From: Panacibacter microcysteis
GTDB taxonomy: Bacteria > Bacteroidota > Bacteroidia > Chitinophagales > Chitinophagaceae
Reading direction: 5' to 3'
NCBI RefSeq assembly: GCF_015831355.1
Contig: NZ_JADWYR010000001.1
Span: 2,852,001-2,916,000, forward strand
DNA length: 64,000 nt
This document shows, piece after piece, positions 18,074 through 27,157 of this stretch (the stretch's first letter is position 1; each line of letters begins with the position of its first letter). The notes below the pieces were generated by a model that saw nothing but the letters and a program-made list of their open reading frames with translations, made no database searches and had not been told where the DNA came from. A program made the position numbers and the translations under genes.

Positions 18074-18538
18074 TCATCCCTGCTTCACTCTCACATACTT
18101 CTCAATATTGATACGATCAATGCCCAGGCTGTCAATTTTCTCAATGCCTTGTTGTACCAACGTATCGTTGTGTATGGTAATGGTAAAATGAAAGTCGTTG
18201 CCTTCCCAGCCCCTGTCGTTACAAAACTCAAGGTGTTCTGTATAATTACTGTCCTGCAGATTGTAGGTTCCTGCACCGGATGTATAAAATGCCGTGCTGT
18301 CTTTGCCTCTGCCAAGATCGTGGCCAACAAATGCAAAGTGTGATTGGTTGAGTACTTTAATAAAGGATTTACCGGTTGTATAGTCTGTAACGGCGGAGTC
18401 TCCCTTTTCTATGAGTATGCCGGTTACAAGTTTCCATGTACCCTGCAGTGGTAAAGTTGTTGCGGCCGTTTCTTTTACAGGCTGTTGACAGGCAATGAAT
18501 GCAGTAATAAACACAAAGAGACAGATAGCTGGTTTCAT
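18074..18538 (-). CDS. Putative lipoprotein, lipocalin-like
   Basis: The ATG at 18538 gives 154 residues beginning MKPAICLFVFITAFIACQQ, an SPII signal with lipobox FIAC. The mature part starts LQGTWKLVTG, a common opening of small lipocalin-like lipoproteins in Bacteroidota, and continues with beta strands. The frame is open much further upstream but that part runs through a repeat copy and is not protein-like. Function unknown. It lies after the susC-susD-DUF1735 operon, from which it is separated by a terminator and a repeat. Confidence 0.75.
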   Translation of the reverse strand: MKPAICLFVFITAFIACQQPVKETAATTLPLQGTWKLVTGILIEKGDSAVTDYTTGKSFIKVLNQSHFAFVGHDLGRGKDSTAFYTSGAGTYNLQDSNYTEHLEFCNDRGWEGNDFHFTITIHNDTLVQQGIEKIDSLGIDRINIEKYVRVKQG

Positions 18539-18628
18539 AAATGATGGGTAATGTGGGCAACAAGATAATGAATAAACCTGTTGAAGGATGCAGAACAAGA
18601 CCGGGCCAGATGCTGCATAGCGATATAC

Positions 18629-18683
18629 AGTACAAGAGTGCGACGCAACAGTTGCCCGATGCATGTACTGTAGCCTGGTACCA
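18629..18683 (-). repeat. Interspersed repeat copy 7 (core type A) with 9-bp stem
   Basis: GTACAAGAGTGCGACGCAAC is present but the GGCGATGCC arm is altered. The copy is flanked by a perfect inverted repeat TACAGTACA/TGTACTGTA, so it can fold as a hairpin. Confidence 0.8.
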
Positions 18684-18686
18684 AAT

Positions 18687-18719
18687 AAAAAAACCACTTG
18701 TTTTACGAAGTGGTTTTTA
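18687..18719 (-). terminator. Rho-independent terminator of the susC-susD operon
   Basis: Stem AAAACCACTT/AAGTGGTTTT with an 8-base loop and T-runs on both sides, 20 bases beyond the last operon gene. It should work in both directions. Confidence 0.85.
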
Positions 18720-18738
18720 TGTTGCAGGCGAAAGTGCC

Positions 18739-19680
18739 TTATTGCATTTCCAGTATTTCTTCTGTTACGCGCCAGCCGGTAGAGCCCATGTACCCGTAGC
18801 GTACATAAAATGTTTTGGCAGCCGGATCGTAGGTGTTGTTGCATTGTGCAGAGCCGCTCCATTGTGGTGTATAACCGGGATTGGAAGATGGTAAGCCTGC
18901 ATCGAATTGCGTGTAAGGCGCGCCTGCTGCACCGGGTGCTGCGGTAATGGTAAGCTTGTATGTAACGGGATCAACATAGACCCATGCCTGGTAGCCGGAG
19001 CCGCCAAGATCTCCAAGATCAACGGCAACAGTATTGGCGTCAACAGTAGAAATATATTTATTGTCTGCAATGCCTCTTGGTGAGCTTGGGTGGTACAGAA
19101 ATCCTGTGGTGGTATAGTTTCCTTCGTATGCATTTTTAATAACGATAGCCACTATGCCGGTGCTAAGATTTCCGCTTACATCAAAACCGCTCTCCTGTAT
19201 GCCGGTAATCCTGAAACCCGCAGCCCACGTGGTTCCCAGGAAGGCAGACGGTTTGAATTTTACTTTTACAAAAGCAGTATTGGAACCTTTTGGAATGGTA
19301 ACAACGCCACCATCTTCAATTGTAATAAATGCAGAGGGGTCTGCATACCCGGTGCCATTGGCATCGTTGTAGGCATCAACCAGGCTTTGGTCTGCAACAA
19401 CTGTTACATGCAGGTCCTGCGGTGCAGGATCTTTTGTGGCCAGGTTAACCGGTACCAGCGAAACAACAGTATCATTATCTGAGTTGTCAAACGAAGCAAT
19501 CAGGAAGTTGCTCACATCGCCTGCCGTTAGTTTTATTTCAACTATGGAAGGTGTATTGTCGCCAGGCGTTACTGATTGTATAATGCCGTCTTCATAATCT
19601 TTATCTTTCAGGCAACTTGTAAAGCCTATTACAATTGTTGCAAGCGCCAGTGCTGCAGATTTTATTTTAAATAGTTTCAT
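18739..19680 (-). CDS. DUF1735-type lipoprotein of a Sus operon
   Basis: Starts MKLFKIKSAALALATIVIGF with lipobox GFTSC. The first domain has the DUF1735 (BT_3987-like) pattern DLHVTVVADQSLVDAYNDAN, and the second half resembles DUF4361, with PYTQFDAGLP and a C-terminal YGYMGSTGWRVTEEI. Such proteins are surface-exposed glycan- or ligand-binding lipoproteins encoded after susC and susD. It is the last gene of the operon, 24 bases after susD. Confidence 0.88.
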   Translation of the reverse strand: MKLFKIKSAALALATIVIGFTSCLKDKDYEDGIIQSVTPGDNTPSIVEIKLTAGDVSNFLIASFDNSDNDTVVSLVPVNLATKDPAPQDLHVTVVADQSLVDAYNDANGTGYADPSAFITIEDGGVVTIPKGSNTAFVKVKFKPSAFLGTTWAAGFRITGIQESGFDVSGNLSTGIVAIVIKNAYEGNYTTTGFLYHPSSPRGIADNKYISTVDANTVAVDLGDLGGSGYQAWVYVDPVTYKLTITAAPGAAGAPYTQFDAGLPSSNPGYTPQWSGSAQCNNTYDPAAKTFYVRYGYMGSTGWRVTEEILEMQ

Positions 19681-19704
19681 ATTCGTTTGCTTTTAGCATA
19701 AATA

Positions 19705-21216
19705 TTATGGTTGCCAGAAAATTTTGGTCGTGAATTGGTCTATATCACCCACTGCAGAAACATTCTCGTTGTTTGTGGTATACTCGCTTTGCGGGTAGAG
19801 CAAACGCAACGGCAGGCTGTTGCCGATTCTGCCGGGGTTATTGGAGATAAAGCCATCGGGCAAAAAGTGCAGTCTTCTTTCGTCGGCCCACGCTTCCCGC
19901 GGGTCAATGGTGGTAAGTGCAATGTATTTCTGCAAGGCAATAAAATCTGCCTGTTCTGCAACAGTAGCGCCGGCATTGTCCCAGGTTGCAATTTCATTGT
20001 CCGTCATGTACAAGGCGGCCTCATTGGCTGCATCTTCTACACCCAGCCATACAAATGATTCTGTAACGGCTGCTTCGTAAGCAGCTCTTGCATCACCGGC
20101 CATCCAGCCCCTGGCAATTGCTTCCGCTTCAAAGAACATCCCTTCAAAAGATGGTATCAGCCATTGGTCCTGGTCTGCACTGCGCGCAACACCCGGCCCG
20201 AAATACGATGCCTGCGACTGGGTGGGGTTACCGGTTACCAGTCCATAATCGCTGCCTACAAAGAAACCACCTGCTGTAGTAAAGAACCTGTCTGTACGCG
20301 GGTCGTTATAATTCAGCAGCAGGCTTAGTATATAGTTATTTGGAGCATAGCCACCTGCAGCTTTGTTACCGGTTGGTGTAAAGCCATAGTTGCCATAGAA
20401 CGGAGATTGCTTTGCCTGTGCATTGTTAAAACCCGGGTTTACAGATATACTTTCACCGGCACCTATAACGCCGCCATTCGCTTCTATTTTAGCAATCTCT
20501 GCGGTTGGTGTAAAACCCGGCACTTCAGATTGCCTTATCAGCATACGCAGCTTCAGCGTATTGGCAAATTTAATCCACATATCCTGGTCGCCATGGTTAA
20601 CCACATCAACTGTTGCAAAAGAAGCAGGCGCAGTTTCCTGCATGTAACTGATGGCAGAATCAAGACTTGCCTGTAACGATACGTAGATGTCCTCTGCTTT
20701 ATCGTATGCCGGCCTTTTGTATGTTTCTGTCTGGAACGCCTGCGAGTATGGTATATCACCATAAGTGTCTGCCAGTTCCTGGAACATTTTTGCAGAGATG
20801 ATCATGGCGGCACCTGCCAGTACTTTGTTATCGTTGGCCAGTGCTTTTGTTTTGGTCAGGTAGAGGTCAAACAGCACACCATAATCGCGCTGCCATGGCA
20901 CATCACCAAAAGCAAAATCTATGTTGTAGGTGGTTTCAATTTGCTCTACGGCAAAATCTCCGGTGCCGCCCATGTAGCCAACCCAGTTTTGTGCAAACTG
21001 TAAGTCTGTCTTTGCACCTTCGCCGCCCACAACAGTACCTATTGTTCTGAAACCCGCAGCAGTAGCGGCCTGCGTAAACAACAGTTCAGGCGTTATGTTT
21101 TCGTCTGTGGGCCTGTTGGGATCTTTGTTTACATCCAGGTAGTCTTTGTTGCACGCAGCAAACATGGCACTAAAGACAAGCGCGGTAAACAAGAATCTTA
21201 TTTGTATTTTTTTCAT
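19705..21216 (-). CDS. SusD/RagB family nutrient-binding outer-membrane lipoprotein
   Basis: Signal MKKIQIRFLFTALVFSAMF followed by lipobox FAAC, then CNKDYLDVNKDPNRPTDENI, the usual opening of the SusD-like_2 group. The rest is helical with TPR-like units and ends with LLYPQSEYTTNNENV. It would sit on top of the SusC barrel and capture the substrate. The SusD-like_2 group is common in operons for non-glycan as well as glycan ligands, so the substrate is open. Confidence 0.92.
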   Translation of the reverse strand: MKKIQIRFLFTALVFSAMFAACNKDYLDVNKDPNRPTDENITPELLFTQAATAAGFRTIGTVVGGEGAKTDLQFAQNWVGYMGGTGDFAVEQIETTYNIDFAFGDVPWQRDYGVLFDLYLTKTKALANDNKVLAGAAMIISAKMFQELADTYGDIPYSQAFQTETYKRPAYDKAEDIYVSLQASLDSAISYMQETAPASFATVDVVNHGDQDMWIKFANTLKLRMLIRQSEVPGFTPTAEIAKIEANGGVIGAGESISVNPGFNNAQAKQSPFYGNYGFTPTGNKAAGGYAPNNYILSLLLNYNDPRTDRFFTTAGGFFVGSDYGLVTGNPTQSQASYFGPGVARSADQDQWLIPSFEGMFFEAEAIARGWMAGDARAAYEAAVTESFVWLGVEDAANEAALYMTDNEIATWDNAGATVAEQADFIALQKYIALTTIDPREAWADERRLHFLPDGFISNNPGRIGNSLPLRLLYPQSEYTTNNENVSAVGDIDQFTTKIFWQP

Positions 21217-21279
21217 CGCTAAATTTTTTGCGTTTATACCGGTTGTTATACCGTGTTAAATCATATTGTCGTGTTATCT

Positions 21280-21357
21280 TTTTGTACTAAGCAGTATTGC
21301 TGCTATTGAGCTTTTGTTGTGTCACTCACTTGTACGTTCTGTTCATTATGCAGCACT
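21280..21357 (+). repeat. Interspersed repeat copy 8 (core type B)
   Basis: TTGTTG, core TGTCACTCAC and TTGTAC, with the GGCATCGCC arm lost. The flanks match copy 3 closely over about 75 bases. It lies between susC and susD. Confidence 0.82.
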
Positions 21358-21377
21358 AATCACAGTCAGTGTTTCAG

Positions 21378-21419
21378 TCGTGTGCTTCACCTTAGACCTT
21401 TCACCCTCCACTTTACACC
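21378..21419. repeat. Degenerate 14-bp tandem units at the 3' end of susC
   Basis: TCGTGTGCTTCACC, TTAGACCTTTCACC and CTCCACTTTACACC succeed each other with 14-base period, a few bases after the susC stop (minus strand). They resemble the cleaner array at 18031-18072, also directly after a stop codon. Confidence 0.55.
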
Positions 21420-21423
21420 CTTC

Positions 21424-24400
21424 TTAGAACTGCACCAGTACCGAACCGCCAAACAATCTTGAAGCAGGCGACTGGAATGAACTTGCAAGCCCAAACGTAT
21501 TGCCAAGTGTAGAGTAGTTAAACTCAGGATCGCCCCATTGGTTAGACTTTGGTACAAAGAGGAACAAATTCTTGCCTACAGCAGCCACCGTTGCTTTCTT
21601 AATGAACTTTGTACCACCCAGCCATTTTGCCGGTAATGTATAAGAGATATTCACCTCACGTAAGCGTATGCTTGCCGCACTTGCAAAGTAGTTGGTTGCA
21701 ATAGCTGTGTTGGCATTGCCGGATGACCAGAAACCATAGTTGCCATCCTGCACCTGTATGGTTTTATTGTCTACGTATTTGCTGCCATCCCAGTATACAG
21801 AGTTGGGAAATACAAAACGTTCGCGGCCATATGCAGCACTTCTTGCAGAAATGCCTGCAAAATCCATATCGGTACCCAGACCTGAATAGAAATTATGACC
21901 GCCTTTATAATCCCATGTCATGCTGAATGAAAAATTACCTACGGAGTAAGAAGGTGTGGCACCTATCACCCATAAAGGAATAGATCTGCCTTTTATCACC
22001 TGCGAACCCGCCTGCGATGGTAAACCTGTTACGGGGTCAACAATCACTTTACCTGTTGCAGGGTCTCTTGCATAGTCTGTAAGCTGGAAGGCAAATGCAG
22101 GCATACCAACTACTGCAATGTTATTGGCGGTAGGCGAGCTGGTAGAATTCTGTATAAAGTTGCTCGAGCCGCCAACAATAACATTGGTATTGCCAAGGGT
22201 TCTGGTTACCTTATTGTCGTTATACGTTGCATTGATCTTAAAGTCTATACGGCCTTTGCCTACGTTGATCAAAGGGCTTAGACCGAGGTCCATTTCAACA
22301 CCGTAATTTTTAAAGTCTGCGGCATTGGCTAAACCAAATGCGTAACCGGTAGTGCTGGACTGTGATACAAAAAGTATCTGGTTGGTGTTATTCTGGTTAA
22401 AGTATGTTGCTTCAATGTTGATCCTGTTTTTCATGAAGCCCACTTCTATACCTACTTCTTTTGTATTTACAAATTCGGGTTTTATACTTTGGTCAGGGTA
22501 GGTGCCATCTGCGCTAAAACCTGCCGTACCGCCATAAGGGAAGTTGATCGGCTGTGAATAGGTGCCGGCCAGCGCATACGGGTTCAGGTTTACATTTCCT
22601 GATTTGGAAATGGCACCTCTTAATTTCAGGTAAGAAATAACATTGCTGTTCTTAATAGCCGGTATGGCATCCGACAATACCAACGAGGCATTGGCAGCGG
22701 GGTAGAAGAACGACCTGTTGGCTTTGCTCAGCCTGCTGTCCCAGTCATTTCTGCCGGTGAACTCTACGTTTGCCCAGCCTTTGAAGCTAAAGCCTACGCT
22801 TGCATACGCAGATATCAGCCTGGAAAGGATATCATAATTAAAGCTGCCCAGTGTAGAGCCCAGTGCAGTATTGCCATAAATCGGCAGGTTGGCTGTGTTG
22901 CCGCCAAATGTTGGAATAAAAGCATCGCCACTGCGCACGGCCACGTTGTACAATGCCGGTACCACAAGATTGTTACCACCAATGGCCACATCTTTTGAGC
23001 GGTTCTGCCTTAGCATACCACCTGCGATGTACTTTACACTAAAATCTTTTGCTATATCACGCTCACCACTCAGGAAGTAATCAAGGTTAATCCTGGAGGT
23101 GTAGCTTTCATCTTCAAACACTGCACCCGGCTGGTTAGAGAAGTTTGTGGGGCTTCTTGTAGCATGCGCAAATTCTGATACGACGATCGGCGCATTCGTG
23201 TTCTTAAAGTTGGCAAAAGAAAGATTGGTGCTCAACCTGCCTGTTGCTCTCAGCCATGGGAATAGCTGGTAGTTTACATCTAAATTACCGATCAGGTTAT
23301 CACTGCGGCCCTTAGTTCTGATGTTGCCTACAAACCAGTAAGGACTAACCGCAAAATCGTTGTAGTAATTGGAATAGGTCGAATATTTTCCATTCTGCCA
23401 GTCTTTGTAGTCAAGCAGTGGTACGTTGCTGGCTACCTGCATTACCAGGAAGAAGAGGCCACCATTGTAAGCTGTTGGTATCGATGTTTGCAAACCGGCT
23501 TCATTTACCACATCGTAATTCTGCAAAATGTAATTTATGCCATAGTTTACTGAGAACTTACCATATTTTTTGCCGCCATTGAAACGGAAACTGGTACGCC
23601 TGTTTCTGTCATCAGGTATCAAACCTTTAATCTTGGCATCTTCCAGGCTTACATAAAAATCTTCCCCTGCTATCGTTGCAGAATTCTGCCAGGTAAGACC
23701 AGAGTTCCAGAATTTTATTTTGTCTTTATAACGCTCATTGGTGTAAGGCAACATTTGTACAGAACCATCTTCCAGCGGTCTGCCTACAGGCTGCATGCTG
23801 CCATCGAAACGTGGGCCGTATTGCTGGTTTTCATATGGTACATAACCATAGTTGCCATAAGGGTCCAGTACTTCACCTGCACCTGCGCCAAACTCTTTCT
23901 GTATTTTGGGAAAGAAAGAAACTTTGGTGGCCTGTAAAGTAGATGTGAGTGTAACGGTTGGCACTTTACCGCCTTTCTTTGTTGTAATGACAATAACCCC
24001 GTTTACTGCGTCGGGGCCATAGATGGCAGCAGATGCAGCACTTTTAAGTACAGTCAGGCTTTGTACATCATCCGGCGGAATAGAAGATAAATAGCCAAGT
24101 GGTGTTGGCGCTCCGTCTACTACCAGCATTGGCTGGTTATTACCGGTTAATGATCGTATACCACGAATATTGATCTTCGCATTTTCAAATACGCCACTGT
24201 TTACCGTTGATATATTTAAACCAGATACTTTACCATTCAGTGCCTGTTCAATATTTACAGACTTACCCTGTGTAAGGGTTTTATTGGTAATGGTGGTAGA
24301 AGAATAACCCAGGTCTTTTGCCTGCCGCTGAATACCCAATGCAGTGGTTACAACCACATTGGTCAGTTCATTAGCAACCCTGTTTAGTACAACGTTTACC

Positions 24401-24663
24401 GGTGCCTGTTCTGTAACGTTTACTTCTGCCGGTTCAAAGTTTACAGCCGTTATTACCAGTACATCGCCTGTTTTAGCGCGTATGCTGAAAGTGCCGTCAG
24501 CATTGGCTGCCGTAGCAGTTTGGGTGCCTTTTACAGTAATGGTTGCACCCGCAACAGGACTGTTAGACTGGTCTGTAATTTTTCCGGTTACATTACGAAC
24601 CTGCGACCTTGCCATCACCGTGGTTAGCATGGCAATCAAAAAGAGCAAGACAAATTTTTTCAT
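21424..24663 (-). CDS. SusC/RagA family TonB-linked outer-membrane receptor
   Basis: A protein of 1079 residues: signal peptide (MKKFVLLFLIAMLTTVMARS), carboxypeptidase-regulatory domain (VTGKITDQSNSPVAGATITV), a TonB-box-like VVVTTALGIQR, the plug domain (NIEQALNGKVSGLNIS...VIVITTKKGG) and a 22-strand barrel ending in ...VLVQF with the terminal Phe typical of outer-membrane barrels. It imports a substrate captured by the adjacent SusD. No sigma/anti-sigma pair or hybrid sensor lies next to it, and no glycoside hydrolase or peptidase is encoded in the operon itself. Confidence 0.95.
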   Translation of the reverse strand: MKKFVLLFLIAMLTTVMARSQVRNVTGKITDQSNSPVAGATITVKGTQTATAANADGTFSIRAKTGDVLVITAVNFEPAEVNVTEQAPVNVVLNRVANELTNVVVTTALGIQRQAKDLGYSSTTITNKTLTQGKSVNIEQALNGKVSGLNISTVNSGVFENAKINIRGIRSLTGNNQPMLVVDGAPTPLGYLSSIPPDDVQSLTVLKSAASAAIYGPDAVNGVIVITTKKGGKVPTVTLTSTLQATKVSFFPKIQKEFGAGAGEVLDPYGNYGYVPYENQQYGPRFDGSMQPVGRPLEDGSVQMLPYTNERYKDKIKFWNSGLTWQNSATIAGEDFYVSLEDAKIKGLIPDDRNRRTSFRFNGGKKYGKFSVNYGINYILQNYDVVNEAGLQTSIPTAYNGGLFFLVMQVASNVPLLDYKDWQNGKYSTYSNYYNDFAVSPYWFVGNIRTKGRSDNLIGNLDVNYQLFPWLRATGRLSTNLSFANFKNTNAPIVVSEFAHATRSPTNFSNQPGAVFEDESYTSRINLDYFLSGERDIAKDFSVKYIAGGMLRQNRSKDVAIGGNNLVVPALYNVAVRSGDAFIPTFGGNTANLPIYGNTALGSTLGSFNYDILSRLISAYASVGFSFKGWANVEFTGRNDWDSRLSKANRSFFYPAANASLVLSDAIPAIKNSNVISYLKLRGAISKSGNVNLNPYALAGTYSQPINFPYGGTAGFSADGTYPDQSIKPEFVNTKEVGIEVGFMKNRINIEATYFNQNNTNQILFVSQSSTTGYAFGLANAADFKNYGVEMDLGLSPLINVGKGRIDFKINATYNDNKVTRTLGNTNVIVGGSSNFIQNSTSSPTANNIAVVGMPAFAFQLTDYARDPATGKVIVDPVTGLPSQAGSQVIKGRSIPLWVIGATPSYSVGNFSFSMTWDYKGGHNFYSGLGTDMDFAGISARSAAYGRERFVFPNSVYWDGSKYVDNKTIQVQDGNYGFWSSGNANTAIATNYFASAASIRLREVNISYTLPAKWLGGTKFIKKATVAAVGKNLFLFVPKSNQWGDPEFNYSTLGNTFGLASSFQSPASRLFGGSVLVQF

Positions 24664-25026
24664 AAAGATTAATGTTTGGTTGTACTGTTATTAATTGGTA
24701 TAGCTGTTTGTTTTTTTCTGAAGCAGTGGTATAGCATGTTTAATAACCGTACCTGAAATGGGTGTTGACTGTTTATGCCTTTGTTCAAAGGCGCATGAAC
24801 AAGTTCATGACACGCTAAATTGAAAGTTTGCTGTTCATTAACAGGTTGTAAATTCCCGAAGCATGATTAATGATTACCGGAACATGAAATGCTGCAAATG
24901 AAGAATCGCTGTCTTTTTATGATACAGATAGCAGATTTTCTAATAACTATAACAGCAGTTAATGGTACTAGCGTTGGTGCTTATCTCAAACACACTACGT
25001 ATGGGTGATGTACATTTTTTATGATG

Positions 25027-25110
25027 GTACCGGCAGTTGGTTCTTTGGGCATCGCCTGTTGTGTCACTCACTTCAGCGTTCCGTTTGCATGGCAGCAGCA
25101 GCGATCTGTT
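25027..25110 (+). repeat. Interspersed repeat copy 9 (core type B)
   Basis: GGGCATCGCCTGTTG, core TGTCACTCAC, then CTTCAGCGTTCCG and GCATGGCAGCAGCAGCGATC. The outer part matches copy 14 (GCAGCGATCTGTTT). It is inverted relative to copy 10, 270 bases away. Confidence 0.83.
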
Positions 25111-25382
25111 TCATGCTACCCGCCGCGGGTTATATGCAGGTAATGGGAGCGGCGTTGCTTCGTTTTTTGGTTGCCAACTGGTAGATACGTTTCACAGCCA
25201 GGGTGAGCAGTTTGTGTTTTACCTGCTTTTGCCAAACATTGTTTACAGGCAGTACTGTTGCCAATGTACCAATAGCTCTTTTTTAAATACGATTTTTACG
25301 GGATATTGAAACGGCTAATGCCGGTCATAAACATACAACCGTTACAATGCCACAGTGCCTCTAACGCTTAAGGTATCGCGCC

Positions 25383-25466
25383 GGTCTTCGCGTTGATCAG
25401 CACTGTTCCTGCAGTAGAAGTGAGTGACACAACAGGTGTTGAGCAATGTACTGCAGCCTGCTCCCA
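25383..25466 (-). repeat. Interspersed repeat copy 10 (core type B) with 8-bp stem
   Basis: GAAGTGAGTGACACAACAGG with the left flank GTCTTCGCGTTGATC shared with copies 12, 15 and 20. Flanking CTGCAGTA/TACTGCAG can pair around the core. Confidence 0.82.
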
Positions 25467-25500
25467 AAAAAAATAGTTAGAAAAACCAACGGCCAGCTAT

Positions 25501-25508
25501 TAATTTTG
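25501..25508 (+). promoter_or_regulatory. Promoter -7 box of the amidase gene
   Basis: TAATTTTG, a perfect TAnnTTTG, 23 bases before the ATG at 25532; TTAG about 20 bases upstream is a poor -33 match. Confidence 0.5.
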
Positions 25509-25531
25509 GTGCACGATCAAAAACACCGGTC

Positions 25532-27139
25532 ATGAAACGAAGAAACTTTCTTCGTCATGGTTCCCTTTTAGGTTTAACGGTTGCAGCTTTACCTGTTCCT
25601 TCTATTTCGGCAAGTAAAAAAGCCGGCGCCGCTGTAACTGGCATAACAGACGATTTTGTATTAAACGAGATAACCATTGACGAAATACAGGAACAAATGC
25701 AGCGCGGTAAACTTTCTGCCGTGGCTATTACACAGCTTTACCTGCAACGCATTGAGGCCATTGACAGAAAAGGGCCGGCGATCAATGCCATTATTGAAGT
25801 GAACCCCGATGCTCTTGCCATTGCCGCGGCTATGGATGCAGAACGTAAAGCCGGTAAGGTTAGAGGTCCTTTGCATGGCATTCCTGTTTTAATCAAAGAC
25901 AATATTGATACCGCAGATAAAATGATGACCACTGCCGGTGCTTTGGTCATGGAAGGGAATATTGCAAAGCAAGATGCATTTATCGTAAAGCGGTTGCGCG
26001 ATGCAGGCGCCGTGATACTGGGAAAGACAAACCTGAGCGAGTGGGCCAATTTCAGGTCTACCATGTCGGTAAGCGGGTGGAGCAGCAGGGGCGGGCAAAC
26101 AAAAAACCCGTATATACTCGACAGGAATCCGTCCGGCTCCAGTTCGGGGGCAGGTGCGGCGGTAGCTGCCAACCTGTGTGTTTTTGCTATTGGTACAGAA
26201 ACAAATGGCTCTATTGTAAGCCCGGCTTCAGCAAGCGGTATTGTTGGTATAAAACCCACCGTGGGCCTGTGCAGCAGGAGTGGCATTATACCCATATCGC
26301 ACACGCAGGATACAGCCGGCCCTATGTGCCGCACGGTAAGAGATGCCGCAATTGTATTGGGTGTGCTGGCAGGGCAGGATGCCGGTGATAGTGCCACGCT
26401 CAACGATGCTGCGAAAACGGTTACCGATTATACCCAGTTTTTAGATGGGCAAAGACTTGATGGTGTAAAAATAGGTGTAGAGAAAGCACACTACGAGGGC
26501 AATGTGTACGTGGTGAATGTGTTCAGGCAGTCTGTTGACATACTCAAAAGCCTGGGTGCAGAAATTGTGGAACTGGATGTTTTAAAGACCATAGCTGAAG
26601 CCAGTAATGCAGAGCTTGATGTGTTGCTGTATGAGTTTAAACATGGTGTAAACAACTACCTGCAACAGTCAGCGGCAAGGGTAAGATCATTAAAGGAAGT
26701 AATCGAATATAACCGCGAACATGAACACCTGGCCATGCCGTTCTTTCGACAGGAGCTGTTGCGTAAAGCCGACGAAAAAGAAGATCTTGAAAGCAGCGGT
26801 TACAAAAAGGCACTCGCTAAAACGTTATCGTCCAGGAAAATCATTAATGAACTGATGCGTGAACAAAAGCTGGATGTATTTTGCGGTGTAACCAGTGGTC
26901 CGCCATGCATGATAGATCTTGTAAACGGAGACTATGATACGGGCTTTTTCTTTTCCACACCTGCCGCTATTGCAGGCTTTCCACACATTACGGTACCGAT
27001 GGGCTTTATACATGGTTTACCGGTGGGTATTTCTTTTTTCAGCGGTGCATTTAAAGAAGGGCAGGTGCTTACAACGGCTTATGTGTATGAGCAGGCCACT
27101 AAATTGCGCAGGCCGCCCATGTTTAAAGAGCGCCTTTGA
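25532..27139 (+). CDS. Amidase signature family hydrolase
   Basis: A 535-residue amidase. The N-terminus MKRRNFLRHGSLLGLTVAALP looks like a Tat-type signal, predicting export. Catalytic features are VLIKDNID (Lys), GGQTKNP then the Gly/Ser-rich DRNPSGSSSGAGAAVAANLC, and TNGSIVSPASASGIVGIKPT with the nucleophile Ser of the Ser-cisSer-Lys triad. It hydrolyses an amide bond; the substrate cannot be told. It is preceded by its own promoter and is not in an operon. Confidence 0.92.
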   Translation: MKRRNFLRHGSLLGLTVAALPVPSISASKKAGAAVTGITDDFVLNEITIDEIQEQMQRGKLSAVAITQLYLQRIEAIDRKGPAINAIIEVNPDALAIAAAMDAERKAGKVRGPLHGIPVLIKDNIDTADKMMTTAGALVMEGNIAKQDAFIVKRLRDAGAVILGKTNLSEWANFRSTMSVSGWSSRGGQTKNPYILDRNPSGSSSGAGAAVAANLCVFAIGTETNGSIVSPASASGIVGIKPTVGLCSRSGIIPISHTQDTAGPMCRTVRDAAIVLGVLAGQDAGDSATLNDAAKTVTDYTQFLDGQRLDGVKIGVEKAHYEGNVYVVNVFRQSVDILKSLGAEIVELDVLKTIAEASNAELDVLLYEFKHGVNNYLQQSAARVRSLKEVIEYNREHEHLAMPFFRQELLRKADEKEDLESSGYKKALAKTLSSRKIINELMREQKLDVFCGVTSGPPCMIDLVNGDYDTGFFFSTPAAIAGFPHITVPMGFIHGLPVGISFFSGAFKEGQVLTTAYVYEQATKLRRPPMFKERL

Positions 27140-27157
27140 CCAGCAGTTGTTACAAAA

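Larger units (their letters stand above)
24664..25531. other. Long intergenic region upstream of susC and the amidase gene
   Basis: 868 bases between divergent genes, with repeat copies 9 and 10 in inverted orientation and an amidase promoter at the right end. An inverted repeat ATGAAC-AA-GTTCAT lies at 24795-24808, 130 bases upstream of susC, and could be an operator. No perfect TAnnTTTG box is visible for susC. A 90-codon plus-strand frame across copy 9 has no protein character. Confidence 0.5.

Noticed and set aside
18539-18862. Long N-terminal extension of the lipocalin-like lipoprotein
   Set aside because: It is translated through repeat copy 7 and a terminator; the lipoprotein signal begins at 18538.
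24795-24808. ATGAAC-AA-GTTCAT as the certain operator of susC
   Set aside because: Only one copy, 130 bases upstream, and no regulator linked; kept as a note in the gap entry only.
25037-25309. 90-codon gene upstream of the amidase
   Set aside because: Begins inside repeat copy 9 and shows no protein-like pattern.
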